Positions 48,926 to 58,594 of a DNA stretch of 64,000 nt are shown here, one piece after another. This DNA comes from GJ-E10 sp035625725 (GTDB taxonomy: Bacteria; Pseudomonadota; Gammaproteobacteria; Burkholderiales; Burkholderiaceae_F). The stretch covers positions 34,739-98,738 of the forward strand of contig DASPPB010000058.1 of NCBI GenBank assembly GCA_035625725.1. The letters are read 5' to 3'. A program made the position numbers and the translations under genes. Within the stretch, counting starts at the first letter, position 1, and the number at the start of each line of letters is the position of its first letter. The notes under the pieces were generated by a model. It was not told where the DNA came from and ran no database searches. It saw nothing but the letters and a program-made list of their open reading frames with translations.

Positions 48926-51718
48926 ATGAAAACGCTCTTGCTCGTGGACGGCTCCAGCTATCTGTACCGGGCCTTTCACGCAATGCCAGATCTTCGCACT
49001 TCGGGCGGGGAGCCGACAGGCGCGGTTCGCGGCTTCATCGCAATGCTGCGCGCCTTGCGCGCGGCGGTCCCCTGTGATTACTGTGCCTGCGTGTTTGACG
49101 CCAAGGGTAAGACCTTTCGCGACGAGCTATTTGCAGAATACAAGGCTCATCGCCCCCCGATGCCCGACGACTTGGCCACCCAGGTGCCGGTTATCCACGA
49201 GGCGACCGCGGCTCTGGGTTGGCCCGTTTTGCAAATCGGCGGGGTGGAGGCCGACGACGTCATCGGAACCCTGACAGCGCGCGCCGGCGAGCAGGGGTGG
49301 CGAACGGTCATCGCCACGGGCGACAAGGACCTCGCGCAGCTCGTGAACGATTCGGTGGAACTCATCGACACCATGAGCCGGGACGGTGGTCCACCCCGGC
49401 GTCTGGACCGCGCCCAGGTGCTCGACAAATTTGGCGTAGCGCCCCAGCAAATCATCGATTACCTCGCGCTTGTCGGCGACCCGGTGGACAACGTCCCCGG
49501 GGTCGAAAAAGTCGGCCCCAAGACAGCGGTCAAGTGGTTGCAACAATACGGTTCCCTCGACGGGGTGATGGCGCATGCCGCATCGATCAGCGGCGCTGTC
49601 GGCGAAAAACTGCGCCAGGCAATGGGCTGGTTGCCCACCGCCCGCATTTTGGTCACGGTGCGCACCGACCTGGATTTGGGCCCCGACTTCCAATCCCTGG
49701 AGGGTCTCGAGGTGCGCCCGCCCGACCGGGACAAGCTGCGAGAGCTTTTCGCGCGCTGCGAATTTCGCAGCTGGCAGCGCGATTTTGACGCCACGTTTCC
49801 GACCGCGGGGCCGGGCCAGCCGGCGCAAGACGCCGAGCCAGCGGCCGGCGCGCCCGCTTTCGATGTGCAAGAAGCAGTGCGGCCCGCGCAAAGTGGAACG
49901 CAGGCGCCGCCGCCGAATTCCTACGAGTGCGTGCTTAGCTTGGAACAGCTCCTCGCTTGGCTGGAGCGCATACGCGGCGCCGGTCTCACCAGCATCGATA
50001 CCGAAACGACGTCGCTCGATCCGATGGCTGCGCAACTGGTGGGCATCTCGCTCTCGGTGCAGGCGGGCGAAGCTTGTTACATCCCGCTGGCGCACCGCTA
50101 CCCGGGTGCCCCGGCGCAACTGGAGCGCGCAACGGTGCTCGAGCGTCTGCGGCCTTGGCTCGAAGACGAGCGCCATGCCAAGCTGGGCCAGCACAGCAAG
50201 TACGACACGCACGTGTTTGCGAACGCGGGTGTGCGGCTGGCGGGTATCACCCACGACACCTTGCTGCAATCCTACGTGGTCGAGTCGCATCGTTCGCACG
50301 ACCTGGAGTCGCTTGCGACGCGCCACCTCGGGCGCGCAACGATCTCCTACGAGCAGGTGTGCGGCAAGGGCGCCAGGCAGATCGGGTTCGACGAGGTCGC
50401 GCTAGAGCGCGCGACCGAATATGCCGCGGAAGATGCCGATATCACGCTCGCAGTCCACGAGGTCCTGTGGCCCAAGCTCGCGGATGAACCGGGTCTGCGC
50501 TACGTGTACGAATCCATCGAAATGCCGCTGTCGCGGATTCTTTTTACGATGGAGCGCACGGGAGTTCTGGTCGACCCCGATCGGCTCAGGACGCAAAGCC
50601 GAGAGCTCGGCGCGCGCATCGGCGAACTCGAGCGTCAGGCCCACGAGTTGGCAGGAGAACCGTTTAATCTTGGGTCGCCGAAGCAAATCGGGGAAGTTCT
50701 GTTCGGCCGGCTGGGTCTGCCGGTACGCAAAAAGACCGCTACGGGCGCCCCGAGCACCGACGAGGAGGTTCTCGAGGAACTCGCGGCCGACTTCCCTTTG
50801 CCCAGGGCGCTGCTCGAGCACCGCGCCTTATCCAAGTTGCGGTCGACGTATTGCGACAAGCTGCCTGCCATGATCAATCCGCATACGGGCCGCGTGCATA
50901 CCACGTACGGCCAGGCGATTGCGGTTACGGGCCGTCTTGCTTCGTCGGATCCGAATCTCCAGAACATTCCGGCACGCACCGCTGAAGGTCGCCGGATTCG
51001 CGAGGCATTCGTGGCGGCGCCGGGAACGCGCATTCTGTCGGCGGATTATTCGCAGATCGAATTGCGCATCATGGCGCACGTGTGCGCCGATCCGGGCCTC
51101 ATTGCAGCCTTCGAGCGCGGCGATGACGTACACCGGGCCACGGCCGCCGAGGTCTTCGGCGTAGATCCGGCGCAGGTGAGCGACGATCAGCGACGCACAG
51201 CCAAGGTAATCAATTTTGGGCTGATTTATGGGATGAGTTCCTTCGGGCTGGCGGCCAACCTGGGAATTTCCAAGGACTCGGCCAAACTGTATATCGACCG
51301 CTACTTTGCGCGGTACCCGGGCGTCGCGCGCTACATGGAGGCGACTCGCGCCCGCGCCCGCGAGTTGGGCTACGTCCAGACCGTTTTTGGCCGGCGGCTT
51401 TGGTTGCCTGAAATCCGGGGTCCCAACGGGCCGCGGCGGCAGGCGGCCGAGCGAGCGGCTATTAATGCGCCGATGCAAGGTACTGCGGCCGACCTGATCA
51501 AGTTGGCGATGATTGCGGTCGATCGGTGGCTGGCGAAAGAAGGGCTCGCAACCCGGCTGGTGATGCAGGTGCATGATGAACTTGTCTTTGAGGTTCCCAT
51601 GGCCGAGGTGGATATCGTGCGCGAAGCCGTCGCAAAAATCATGACGGGCGTCGCGCAATGGGAAGTTCCGCTGGAGGTCGACGTCGGCGTCGGTGAGAAC
51701 TGGGATGAGGCACACTGA
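48926..51718 (+). CDS. polA: DNA polymerase I
   Basis: Repair and Okazaki-fragment polymerase, 930 residues. The N-terminal 5'-3' exonuclease has LLVDGSSYLYRAFHAMPDL and VIATGDKDLAQLV. The 3'-5' exonuclease domain keeps SIDTETTSLD, GQHSKYDTHVF and YAAEDADITLAVH, so proofreading residues look intact. Polymerase motifs are motif A ILSADYSQIELRIMAH, motif B RRTAKVINFGLIYGMSSFGLA and motif C MQVHDELVFEVP. No ribosome-binding site is obvious before the ATG. It overlaps the ZIP transporter gene by one base. Confidence 0.97.
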   Translation: MKTLLLVDGSSYLYRAFHAMPDLRTSGGEPTGAVRGFIAMLRALRAAVPCDYCACVFDAKGKTFRDELFAEYKAHRPPMPDDLATQVPVIHEATAALGWPVLQIGGVEADDVIGTLTARAGEQGWRTVIATGDKDLAQLVNDSVELIDTMSRDGGPPRRLDRAQVLDKFGVAPQQIIDYLALVGDPVDNVPGVEKVGPKTAVKWLQQYGSLDGVMAHAASISGAVGEKLRQAMGWLPTARILVTVRTDLDLGPDFQSLEGLEVRPPDRDKLRELFARCEFRSWQRDFDATFPTAGPGQPAQDAEPAAGAPAFDVQEAVRPAQSGTQAPPPNSYECVLSLEQLLAWLERIRGAGLTSIDTETTSLDPMAAQLVGISLSVQAGEACYIPLAHRYPGAPAQLERATVLERLRPWLEDERHAKLGQHSKYDTHVFANAGVRLAGITHDTLLQSYVVESHRSHDLESLATRHLGRATISYEQVCGKGARQIGFDEVALERATEYAAEDADITLAVHEVLWPKLADEPGLRYVYESIEMPLSRILFTMERTGVLVDPDRLRTQSRELGARIGELERQAHELAGEPFNLGSPKQIGEVLFGRLGLPVRKKTATGAPSTDEEVLEELAADFPLPRALLEHRALSKLRSTYCDKLPAMINPHTGRVHTTYGQAIAVTGRLASSDPNLQNIPARTAEGRRIREAFVAAPGTRILSADYSQIELRIMAHVCADPGLIAAFERGDDVHRATAAEVFGVDPAQVSDDQRRTAKVINFGLIYGMSSFGLAANLGISKDSAKLYIDRYFARYPGVARYMEATRARARELGYVQTVFGRRLWLPEIRGPNGPRRQAAERAAINAPMQGTAADLIKLAMIAVDRWLAKEGLATRLVMQVHDELVFEVPMAEVDIVREAVAKIMTGVAQWEVPLEVDVGVGENWDEAH

Positions 51719-52491
51719 TGCCGACCTTGCTTTTCATCATTGCCGCGAATCTGGCATCGACCGGCGCTTCGCTCACCCTGGCAGCGATGCTCAGTTTTCG
51801 CTGGCTGTCAGGGCTCGTCGACCGGATGGTGCACGTGTCTATCGGCTTGCTACTGGCCACGGCGCTGGTGCATATCATTCCGGACGCGCTCGCCGCTGGT
51901 CTGTCCCCCGGTCGCCTCGGGTGGTCGGTGCTCCTGGGTATCTTAGGTCTGTTCGTCCTCGAGAAAATGACCCTGGTGCACCACACCCATCCGCACGAGA
52001 GCGAAGGGCATGAACACCCGGCGCATGTCGATGCGCGCGAACTCGGCCGCGGCGGCTACCCGATCCTCATCGCCGACGCCCTGCACAACTTTGCCGATGG
52101 GGTGGTAATCGCCGCGTCCTTCCTGGTGGACGCGCGTGCGGGCTTGCTAACGGCCCTTGCTGTGGTTGCGCATGAGATCCCCCATGAGATCGGGGATTTC
52201 ATGATCCTTCTGAACGCCGGATTCTCGAGGCGGCGCTCGTTTTTGTTCATGCTGCTGTCGGGCGGTTCCGCGGTACTGGGTGGTGTGGTCGGATATTTCG
52301 TGCTTGCCAGGGCCCAGGCGCTGTTGCCGTATGCGCTGGCGATTGCCGCCGCAAGCTTCATCTACATCGCGCTCTCGGATTTGCTGCCGGAGTTGATGCG
52401 CCGTTCCTCGCTACGCAAATCGCTGCCCGAGGTCGGTTTCGTATTTCTGGGGGTTGCGGTTGCGATCGCGGCGATGGGCTTGGAGCCCTAG
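51718..52491 (+). CDS. ZIP family divalent metal transporter
   Basis: Inner-membrane zinc or iron transporter of 257 residues with about eight spans. Helix 2 has LVHIIPDAL, helix 4 the metal-binding ADALHNFADGVVIAASF, and helix 5 VVAHEIPHEIGDFMILLNAGF. The His-rich loop HHTHPHESEGHEHPAHVDA between spans 3 and 4 is typical. The start ATG overlaps the polA stop as TGATG, so it is translationally coupled to polA. The metal is not determined by sequence. Confidence 0.92.
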   Translation: MPTLLFIIAANLASTGASLTLAAMLSFRWLSGLVDRMVHVSIGLLLATALVHIIPDALAAGLSPGRLGWSVLLGILGLFVLEKMTLVHHTHPHESEGHEHPAHVDARELGRGGYPILIADALHNFADGVVIAASFLVDARAGLLTALAVVAHEIPHEIGDFMILLNAGFSRRRSFLFMLLSGGSAVLGGVVGYFVLARAQALLPYALAIAAASFIYIALSDLLPELMRRSSLRKSLPEVGFVFLGVAVAIAAMGLEP

Positions 52492-52518
52492 CGAAACCGC
52501 CTCAGTTCTCCCCGCGGA

Positions 52519-53412
52519 TTAGGGCGCCGCGCCACGCCGAACTGGCCTCGATGGGTCCGCAATCCATTGGCTCCACGACCCAGCAAACAAGGCGGCGCCC
52601 TGCAGCCCGGCCAGATGCATCGCAAGAAGGTCGTGGCATGCGATCACGCCTGAGCCGCACTGAACGATGACGTGTTGCGGCTTGCGACCAGCCAGCAGTG
52701 CCTCGTATTCCAGGCGCAGCTGGGCCGGCGGCTTGAAGCGCCCGTCCGGGGTGAGATTTTGTTTCCAGAATCGGTTGACTGCGCCTGGTATGTGACCCGC
52801 GACGGGGTCCAGAGTCTCATTGCGACCTTCGTAGCGATCCGAGGCGCGCGCATCGAGAAGGAGGTTGGGTGAAGCCGGCGCGGCGCTGCGAGACCACTTT
52901 ACGACGGTCTCGATGTCAGCGGCTGTCTCCAAGGCGGGTCGCCGCCCGAAAGTTCCTGCCGGTAGAGCGGGCTCTTGCGCACTCGTCGGGCCACCCGCAG
53001 TCACCCAGGCGGGCCAGCCGCCATCGAGGACCGCAACCCTCGGATGTCCAAGCCAGCGCAGGAGCCACCAAACGCGTGCCGCAAAGGCGCCCTCGCTCGC
53101 ATCGTAGGCAACGACGAGGCTCGAGGAGTCGACGCCCCAGGCGCGCAGGCGCATGACCAAATGCTCGGCATCCGGGAGTGGATGGCGACCGTTTGCACCC
53201 GTTTTGCTCCCCGAAAGGTCCTCGTCGAGGTGAGCAAAGACCGACCCGGGAATATGCGCCTTGCGGTATTGCTCGCGCCCCAGGTCGGGTTGCGTCAGAT
53301 CGTGCCGGCAATCGATTACGCGCAGCTCGCGCGCGCCCAGAAGGTTGCGCAGCGAAGCAACGTCGATAATCCCCTCATGACCGGGGTGGCCGGCAGCCGC
53401 GGTCTGGTTCAT
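52519..53412 (-). CDS. sseA: Sulfurtransferase, 3-mercaptopyruvate/thiosulfate type
   Basis: Two-domain rhodanese of 297 residues. The first, inactive domain starts VASLRNLLGARELRVIDCRHDL and has HIPGSVFAHLDEDLSG. The active domain carries the Cys loop VQCGSGVIACH. The CGSGV form is that of 3-mercaptopyruvate sulfurtransferases rather than thiosulfate rhodaneses (CRKGV). It moves sulfur to thiols or cyanide. It is divergent from xseB; 215 bases lie between. Confidence 0.88.
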   Translation of the reverse strand: MNQTAAAGHPGHEGIIDVASLRNLLGARELRVIDCRHDLTQPDLGREQYRKAHIPGSVFAHLDEDLSGSKTGANGRHPLPDAEHLVMRLRAWGVDSSSLVVAYDASEGAFAARVWWLLRWLGHPRVAVLDGGWPAWVTAGGPTSAQEPALPAGTFGRRPALETAADIETVVKWSRSAAPASPNLLLDARASDRYEGRNETLDPVAGHIPGAVNRFWKQNLTPDGRFKPPAQLRLEYEALLAGRKPQHVIVQCGSGVIACHDLLAMHLAGLQGAALFAGSWSQWIADPSRPVRRGAAP

Positions 53413-53627
53413 GCGTCTTCGTACCCTCTAGCGGCGGATCCGCCTCCGGAAGCGACCAAGTGTACGCGGCCTGCGCGCGCCCCCGCCCGCCTCCGGCGCC
53501 AGGCCCGTGGGCTTTCCACGCGATGGGCGCTGAAACGCTAAAATGCGTCTGCGGTGCGGGTGCGCCAGTGGGGCGCAGCGGCGGATCATCCCTTGGTTGT
53601 CACGTCCCGCGATCGATCGACAGGCGC

Positions 53628-53885
53628 ATGAAAAAAATCGTAGAACCCAAAGCACCGGAAGAGCTGAGTTTCGAGCAGGCGCTCGAGGAACTCGATGGAC
53701 TGGTCCGCAAGATGGAGTCGGGCGAGCTGGGGTTGGATGATTCCATTTCGGCGTATCGTCGCGGCGCCGAGCTCGCGCGCTACTGCCAAGGGCGTTTGAG
53801 TGCGGCCGAGCAGGAGATCCGCAAGCTCGACAACGACGTGCTCAAGGCGCTGGAACCTGACGAGTTGCGGGGCACGGAGTCGTGA
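53628..53885 (+). CDS. xseB: Exodeoxyribonuclease VII small subunit
   Basis: 85 residues. LSFEQALEELDGLVRKMESGELGLDDSISAYRRGAEL is the family core. The partner xseA is not in the window, which is usual because xseB commonly travels with ispA and dxs. Its TGA overlaps the GTG of ispA by four bases. First gene of xseB-ispA-dxs; the promoter should lie in the 215 bases upstream. Confidence 0.95.
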   Translation: MKKIVEPKAPEELSFEQALEELDGLVRKMESGELGLDDSISAYRRGAELARYCQGRLSAAEQEIRKLDNDVLKALEPDELRGTES

Positions 53886-54847
53886 AGACAGAATCCGACA
53901 CTGACGCGATTGCCCGGGCCAGGCAGCCGCACGAAACGAAACGTCGCGGTGCGGAGCTCTCATCACTAGCGCAGTGGATGCGCGAGCACCAGGACCGCTT
54001 TGAGGCACAGGCCGCCGGCGCGTTGCCGTCGGCCACACGCGAACCGCAGCGACTCCATCGAGCGATGCGCTATGCGGTATTGGGCGGAGGCAAGCGCATC
54101 CGGCCGCTGCTGGTATACGCGTCCGGGGAGCTGGCCCAGGCCGACGTGGGCGCACTCGACCATGTGGCGCTGGCTGTCGAATATGTGCATGTCTATTCCC
54201 TCGTGCACGACGATTTACCGTGCATGGACGACGATGTTTTGCGTCGGGGAAAGCCAACCGTGCACGTGGCTTTCGACGAGGCCACGGCGATGCTGGCCGG
54301 CGACGCGCTCCAGGCCGAGGCGTTTCGCGTTCTGGCCCAGGCCCCGCTTGTCGCGGCTGCACGTCTCGACCTCGTGCAGGAGCTGGCGCGTGCGGTCGGC
54401 ACGGATGGTATGTGCGGGGGGCAGGCGATTGATTTGGAGGCCGCGGGGCGCGTGCTCGAACCCGCGCAGCTGGAGCGAATGCACCGCATGAAGACCGGTG
54501 CGCTGCTGCGCGCTTCGATACTCATGGGGGCCCGCGCCGGCCATCTGGAGGCAACCGCGCTACCTGCGCTGGAGCGCTACGCGCAGGCCGTCGGCCTCGC
54601 GTTTCAGATCGTCGATGATATTTTGGACGTGGAGGCAGACTCCGCGCAGCTTGGCAAGACCGCAGGCAAGGACAAGGCCCAGGCGAAAGCCACCTATGTG
54701 ACGGTGCTGGGATTGGACGAGGCCAAAGATCGGGCCGAGCAACTGCGGCGGACGGCTGGCGTGGCACTGCACGAGACGGGCCTCGAGGCCTCACGCACGA
54801 ACCGCCTGCTGCAGTTGGCCGAAATGATTGTTGCGCGCCGCAGCTGA
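53882..54847 (+). CDS. ispA: Farnesyl diphosphate synthase (polyprenyl synthetase)
   Basis: Condenses IPP with DMAPP and GPP to farnesyl diphosphate. 321 residues. The first Asp-rich motif is DDLPCMDDD (110-118) followed by VLRRGKPT, the second is DDILD at 245-249, and the GGGKRIRPLL substrate motif starts at 68. GTG start coupled to xseB. The N-terminal 25 residues are poorly conserved, and a later start cannot be excluded. It feeds the isoprenoid pathway with Dxs, encoded next. Confidence 0.95.
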   Translation: MKTESDTDAIARARQPHETKRRGAELSSLAQWMREHQDRFEAQAAGALPSATREPQRLHRAMRYAVLGGGKRIRPLLVYASGELAQADVGALDHVALAVEYVHVYSLVHDDLPCMDDDVLRRGKPTVHVAFDEATAMLAGDALQAEAFRVLAQAPLVAAARLDLVQELARAVGTDGMCGGQAIDLEAAGRVLEPAQLERMHRMKTGALLRASILMGARAGHLEATALPALERYAQAVGLAFQIVDDILDVEADSAQLGKTAGKDKAQAKATYVTVLGLDEAKDRAEQLRRTAGVALHETGLEASRTNRLLQLAEMIVARRS

Positions 54848-54869
54848 CTAGGAAAAGACCGCCTCCGAC

Positions 54870-56789
54870 ATGAATTCGCTCGCATCACGGTCGCTGCTTT
54901 CCCAGATCGATTCGCCGGCGGATCTGCGTCGCCTCGACCGCTCGCAGCTTGGACCCTTGGCCGATGAGTTGCGTGCTTTTTTGCTCCATTCGGTCGCCAG
55001 TACTGGTGGGCATTTGAGTTCGAACCTGGGTACGGTCGAGCTCGCGGTGGCGCTGCATTACGTGTTTCAGACGCCCGACGACCGGATCATCTGGGATGTC
55101 GGTCATCAGACCTACGCGCACAAGATCCTGACCGGCCGGCGCGATGCGATGAAAACCTTGCGCCAAGAAGGCGGGATTTCGGGTTTTCCCAGACGCTCGG
55201 AATCGCCCTACGACGCTTTCGGGACGGCGCACTCATCGACATCGATTTCGGCCGCGCTGGGCATGGCGGTGGCGGCGCACAGTCGCGGCGAGGAGCGGCA
55301 TTGCGTGGCGGTGATCGGCGATGGCGCCATGACGGGCGGGATGGCCTTCGAGGCGTTAAACAACGCCGGCATCGCGCAGGACGTTCGACTGCTCGTGATC
55401 CTCAACGATAACGATATGTCGATCTCGCCCGCTGTCGGCGCGCTCAATCGCCACCTTGCTCGCCTGATGAGCGGGCGCTTTTACGCTGCGGCCAAGAGTG
55501 CGGGCAAGCAAGTGCTCAAACACCTGCCCCCCATGCTTGAGCTGGCGCGAAAGCTCGAAGAGCACGCCAAGGGCATGGTCGTGCCCGGCACGATGTTCGA
55601 GGAATTCGGTTTTAACTACATTGGACCGATCGACGGTCACGACCTGGATTCGCTCGTTCCGACGCTTCAGAATCTGCGGGGACTGCGTGGACCGCAGTTC
55701 TTGCACGTCGTAACGCGTAAGGGCCACGGTTATGCGCGGGCCGAGGCCGACCCCATTCTTTATCACGGACCGGGAAAATTCGATCCCGACGTCGGCATAA
55801 GCAAGCCGGCAGCGCCACCGAAACTGACCTACACGCAGGTGTTTGGCGACTGGCTTTGTGACATGGCGGCCGCCGATGCACGCTTGGTGGGGATTACTCC
55901 GGCGATGCGCGAGGGCTCCGGCATGGTCCGGTTCGAGCGCGAGTTTCCCGAGCGCTACTTCGACGTCGGCATCGCCGAGCAGCACGCGGTCACGTTTGCG
56001 GCCGGGTTGGCGTGCGAGGGAATCAAACCGGTGGTGGCGATCTATTCGACTTTTTTGCAGCGCGCCTACGACCAGTTGATTCACGATGTGGCGCTGCAGA
56101 ACCTGCCGGTGATGTTCGCCCTGGATCGCGGCGGTCTTGTCGGTGCCGACGGTGCAACCCATCACGGAGCGTTTGACCTTTCGTACCTGCGCTGCATTCC
56201 AAACATGGTCGTGATGACGCCCAGCGACGAAAATCTCTGTCGCAAGATGTTGACGACAGCCTATCACCATACGGGTCCCGCGGCGGTGCGCTACCCGCGG
56301 GGCGCGGGCGTCGGGGCGAAGGTCGAAATGACGCTCGAAACCGTACCGATCGGCCGCGGGGAGATCGTGCGCGAGTCGCGCGCGCGTGCGGGCGGACGCA
56401 TCGCAATTCTGGCTTTCGGTCCGCTGCTTCATCCCGCGCTTACCGCTGCGGCAACAGCGATTGATGCGACGGTTGCCGACATGCGTTTCGTCAAACCCTT
56501 GGACATGGACTTGTTGCGAAGGCTGGCCGATACGCACGACGCACTAGTCAGCGTTGAGGAAAACGTTTTGCAGGGCGGAGCCGGTAGCGCCTGCGCGGAG
56601 GCGCTCGAAAGCCTGCAGCGCACCACGCCGCTGTTGCTCCTCGGGCTGCCCGATCGATTTGTCGACCACGGCGACCATGCGCGTCTGCTTGCCGGCGTTG
56701 GACTCGATGCCGACGGCATTGAAGCGTCGATACGCTCGCGCTTCGGAGAGCTGCTGCGCGAACCGCGTCTGGTCCAAAAAGCCGGCTGA
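54870..56789 (+). CDS. dxs: 1-deoxy-D-xylulose-5-phosphate synthase
   Basis: Thiamine-diphosphate enzyme for the first step of the MEP pathway. 639 residues. The N-terminal HSVASTGGHLSSNLGTVELAVALHYVF, the TPP motif GDGAMTGGMAFEALNNAG and the transketolase centre YFDVGIAEQHAVTFAAGLA are intact. The C-terminal domain has GGAGSACAEALES. Last gene of xseB-ispA-dxs, 22 bases after ispA. It converges on the TlpA-like gene. Confidence 0.97.
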   Translation: MNSLASRSLLSQIDSPADLRRLDRSQLGPLADELRAFLLHSVASTGGHLSSNLGTVELAVALHYVFQTPDDRIIWDVGHQTYAHKILTGRRDAMKTLRQEGGISGFPRRSESPYDAFGTAHSSTSISAALGMAVAAHSRGEERHCVAVIGDGAMTGGMAFEALNNAGIAQDVRLLVILNDNDMSISPAVGALNRHLARLMSGRFYAAAKSAGKQVLKHLPPMLELARKLEEHAKGMVVPGTMFEEFGFNYIGPIDGHDLDSLVPTLQNLRGLRGPQFLHVVTRKGHGYARAEADPILYHGPGKFDPDVGISKPAAPPKLTYTQVFGDWLCDMAAADARLVGITPAMREGSGMVRFEREFPERYFDVGIAEQHAVTFAAGLACEGIKPVVAIYSTFLQRAYDQLIHDVALQNLPVMFALDRGGLVGADGATHHGAFDLSYLRCIPNMVVMTPSDENLCRKMLTTAYHHTGPAAVRYPRGAGVGAKVEMTLETVPIGRGEIVRESRARAGGRIAILAFGPLLHPALTAAATAIDATVADMRFVKPLDMDLLRRLADTHDALVSVEENVLQGGAGSACAEALESLQRTTPLLLLGLPDRFVDHGDHARLLAGVGLDADGIEASIRSRFGELLREPRLVQKAG

Positions 56790-56827
56790 GCGCCCGTCTG
56801 CTCGAGATCTTGCGAGGCCGGCGGCCG

Positions 56828-57334
56828 TCAATGTGCGGCGAGTAAGGGGTCGACGATGCGGGCGAGGTTTTCCTCGGTCACGGGCTGCGTGTCCGGGCGC
56901 ATCTCTGCGCGCACCACGCCACCGGCGTCGAGGACGTAGGTAACCGGCAGCTCCGCCGGCTTGCCGAAGCTGTTGCGGTCGGCTTTGTGCGCCATGGCAA
57001 CCGGATAGCTCATGTTCATGTGATGCATCATGTGATGCACCTCGTCCAAGTCACGCATACGATCTTCGCTGAGCGCGATGACCTCCACGCCGCGCGCGCG
57101 ATAGCGCTCGTAGAAGGCCTCGAGGGCAGGCATTTCCTTAATACAGGGCGTGCACCAGGTGGCCCAGAAGTGCACCAGCACCACGTGTCCCCGCTGCTCG
57201 GTCAAATCGAAATTCTTGCCATCGAGGGTGACCACGGTCAGTGTTGGTGTGTCGGCGCTCGAATCCTTCGCGCTGGCCGTCAGGGGCAAGACAAACGCTA
57301 GAGCGAGTAGCAGCAAAACACCGTGAAATTTCAT
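56828..57334 (-). CDS. TlpA-like periplasmic thioredoxin with a His/Met-rich insertion
   Basis: 168 residues. Signal peptide of about 22 residues ending TASA. The thioredoxin active site is WCTPC (Cys 61 and 64), with the cis-Pro in ELPVTYVLD. Between strand and helix, residues 100-108 read HHMMHHMNM, a His/Met-rich stretch that suggests Cu(I) or another soft metal. The ATG at 57334 gives the signal peptide; the frame to 57415 adds non-signal sequence. The adjacent upstream gene codes for a barrel protein whose mature N-terminus is Cys-rich, so the two may form an envelope redox or metal-handling pair. Confidence 0.88.
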   Translation of the reverse strand: MKFHGVLLLLALAFVLPLTASAKDSSADTPTLTVVTLDGKNFDLTEQRGHVVLVHFWATWCTPCIKEMPALEAFYERYRARGVEVIALSEDRMRDLDEVHHMMHHMNMSYPVAMAHKADRNSFGKPAELPVTYVLDAGGVVRAEMRPDTQPVTEENLARIVDPLLAAH

Positions 57335-57430
57335 ACGGACCCAATCGAGGCCCACCAAGGGGCGGTGCACCGTTGCAGCAAGGCGGGTAAGGTTGTCCAA
57401 GCACCGCCCCGCCAATACTTGGCGGCGACC

Positions 57431-58483
57431 TCAGAAGCTGTAGGTAATTTGCACTTTATACAGGACGTTTGCCACGAGTTGTCCCGAGGTTCCCTCGATC
57501 GCAGGGCTGGAGGCGGCATTTGTCCTTTGCCAAATGGGAATCTCGGCATCCGCATAAAGTCTCCAATTGTCGCGAAAACGAAGATCGATCCCGGGCGCTA
57601 TGAGGTAGCGGGTGTAGCCGCTATTGAGAGGATCGGCTTCGCTGCCTGTATCGTGGTTTCTTTGGCTTGCGAGCAACTGGATCACCGGGGCGTCGCGAGT
57701 CAGGACCCCTACGGCTCCGAAGTCGTAAGTCAGACCGATAGCAGCATCGACTTCATTGCCGGGCCGGTAACTGTTGCGAACCATGAACGGCATGTCATAG
57801 CGGAACTGAGCAAAGTAGGCCAGGCGATTGTCGGCCGAGAGGCCGCCGAGGTGGTACGCGCCGATCATCCAATCCGTGCTCCCCGTGCCGGGCAAGGAAT
57901 CGCGGTCAAATTCGGGCCCGCCGAGCGGGCCAGTCGGTCCGGTGTAGTTGCCCGTTGGCAGCTTCAGTCCAAAGAGCACCCCGGTCGACATGTCAGGGGA
58001 GAAACCGGTATAGACCGTCATTAACTGCAGGTCACCCATGTCGGTTATGTGCCCGGTATAGATGGTGCCCGCGGGTCCGGCCACGGTGCCGTCATCCGTC
58101 GTTTCCAAGGACCGGTGGTAGACGGGCAGTTCAGCCATGAAACTCCACTTCCGGCTGGCCATGTACATTCCGCCGATGGTGTAGAAGTTCGTACGGATTT
58201 CCTTGTCCGCGTTGTCGCTTGCGGGCGCACTGGAGGTTCCTTCCCAGTTCTTGTTCTGATCCATCATGCTCCAGCGCAGCCACGTTGCAAAACCCGTCTC
58301 CGATTCGTTCGGAAACACAGTACTCGCACCCACATCAAAAACGCCGCAACCGCAGGCGCAGGCGGACGCTGCCTCGGGAGCGAGGCCGCCAGCCAAGGCA
58401 GCCGCGACGGCTACGCAAACGGGTATCGCGCGCCGGGCAACAGGCCAGGGTTGACGATTTGGGGTGCAACGAAGTTTTGTCAT
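57431..58483 (-). CDS. Outer-membrane beta-barrel protein with Cys-rich mature N-terminus
   Basis: About 350 residues. The signal peptide ends near residue 41 (EAASA), and the mature protein begins CACGCGVFDVG, with Cys at 42, 44 and 46. The remainder alternates as in outer-membrane barrels, with FGLKLPTGNYTGPTGPLGGPEF and a final aromatic residue (VQITYSF). It resembles the phenol-degradation-associated MetA/transporter barrel family. The CxCxC head suggests metal, heme or disulfide handling. The ATG at 58483 is chosen because it gives the signal peptide, though no ribosome site is clear; a longer start at 58567 is possible. Neighbour: a TlpA-like thioredoxin. Confidence 0.75.
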   Translation of the reverse strand: MTKLRCTPNRQPWPVARRAIPVCVAVAAALAGGLAPEAASACACGCGVFDVGASTVFPNESETGFATWLRWSMMDQNKNWEGTSSAPASDNADKEIRTNFYTIGGMYMASRKWSFMAELPVYHRSLETTDDGTVAGPAGTIYTGHITDMGDLQLMTVYTGFSPDMSTGVLFGLKLPTGNYTGPTGPLGGPEFDRDSLPGTGSTDWMIGAYHLGGLSADNRLAYFAQFRYDMPFMVRNSYRPGNEVDAAIGLTYDFGAVGVLTRDAPVIQLLASQRNHDTGSEADPLNSGYTRYLIAPGIDLRFRDNWRLYADAEIPIWQRTNAASSPAIEGTSGQLVANVLYKVQITYSF

Positions 58484-58594
58484 GCGCTGGGGGACCGATG
58501 TGCGAAACGTTCGAGGGAGAATGCAGAACAACGGGGGAACTTCCCTTGCAGGAGCACCATCGGACATGGTAGCGGCTCGACGGACCTCGGGGGG

